This document shows positions 6,796 through 6,886 of a stretch of DNA of 6,886 bases, in pieces. The stretch covers positions 1 to 6,886 of the forward strand of contig JAGVOC010000377.1 of assembly GCA_020052975.1 (NCBI GenBank), given 5' to 3'. This DNA comes from Desulfobacterales bacterium. GTDB lineage: Bacteria; Desulfobacterota; Desulfobacteria; Desulfobacterales; RPRI01. The notes beneath the pieces were generated by a model. That model saw only the letters and a list, made by a program, of their open reading frames with translations. It did not search any database and was not told the DNA's origin. The translations under genes were made by a program, and so were the position numbers. The stretch's first letter is position 1, and every line of letters begins with the position of its first letter.

Positions 6796-6886
6796 AAAAA
6801 GTCATTCTGCTGTGTTGCGCTTCATCTTTCGTCATTGCAGCGTACCAAAAAGTACGCTTCATTCCTCAAGATTCGCGCGCCTTGCA
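6796..6886. repeat. Imperfect palindromic intergenic element (cut by window end)
   Basis: A central hairpin GCGTAC-CAAAAA-GTACGC (6840-6857) is flanked by arms that pair imperfectly: TGC...TTGCGCTTCAT on the left against ATTCGCGCGCCTTGCA on the right. The left edge AAAAAGTCATTCTGC suggests a matching end beyond position 6886. It begins 50 bp after the lipoprotein stop and could act as its transcript's 3' structure. I recall similar dispersed elements in deltaproteobacterial genomes; copy number cannot be tested here. Confidence 0.5.

Overview
The window looks like chromosomal DNA from a free-living Gram-negative bacterium, most likely a deltaproteobacterium-like (Desulfobacterota-type) organism. 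This is inferred from three things: the mix of an acetoacetyl-CoA synthetase, an Old Yellow Enzyme and a multi-PAS diguanylate cyclase; a Gram-negative lipoprotein with a lipobox; and intergenic heptamer and palindromic repeats of a kind I recall from such genomes. No rRNA, tRNA or other marker is present, so the taxonomy is a guess.

Layout. Positions 1-591 (minus) hold the first 197 codons of an acetoacetyl-CoA synthetase that continues past the left edge. Positions 592-929 have no convincing gene but contain degenerate 7- and 8-bp repeats, which fall in the upstream/leader region of the synthetase. Positions 930-1140 (plus) are the orphan 3' end of a group II intron: the last ~46 codons of its reverse transcriptase/maturase, then a well-formed domain V and domain VI. 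Nothing of the 5' intron is present. Positions 1141-1582 are AT-rich and gene-free, with a weak tRNA/tmRNA 3'-end-like (att-like) motif. Two hairpins at 1583-1635 lie just 3' of the next gene.

Positions 1646-2752 (minus; alternative start 2875) encode an NADH:flavin oxidoreductase of the Old Yellow Enzyme family. Positions 2872-4923 (minus) encode a REC-PAS-PAS-PAS-GGDEF response regulator with an intact GGDEF motif and an intact inhibitory RxxD site. These two genes are co-directional and tightly packed, and could touch by an ATGA overlap, so they are probably co-transcribed. The 485-bp gap at 4924-5408 separates divergent genes, must hold both promoters, and contains two clear inverted repeats. 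Positions 5409-6746 (plus) encode a 445-residue lipoprotein with two CsgG/TolB-N-like halves joined by a Pro/Ala-rich linker that carries an internal duplication. The right edge (6796-6886) is part of an imperfect palindromic intergenic element cut by the window end.

How it works together. The regulator should receive a phosphorelay signal and PAS-sensed cues and make cyclic di-GMP. The oxidoreductase reduces an unknown enone-type or nitro substrate. The lipoprotein sits divergently and may belong to an envelope or secretion function, but nothing in the sequence proves a shared pathway. I see no defence system, CRISPR array or clearly new multi-gene system. The most interesting items are the truncated intron, the heptamer repeats and the double CsgG-like lipoprotein.
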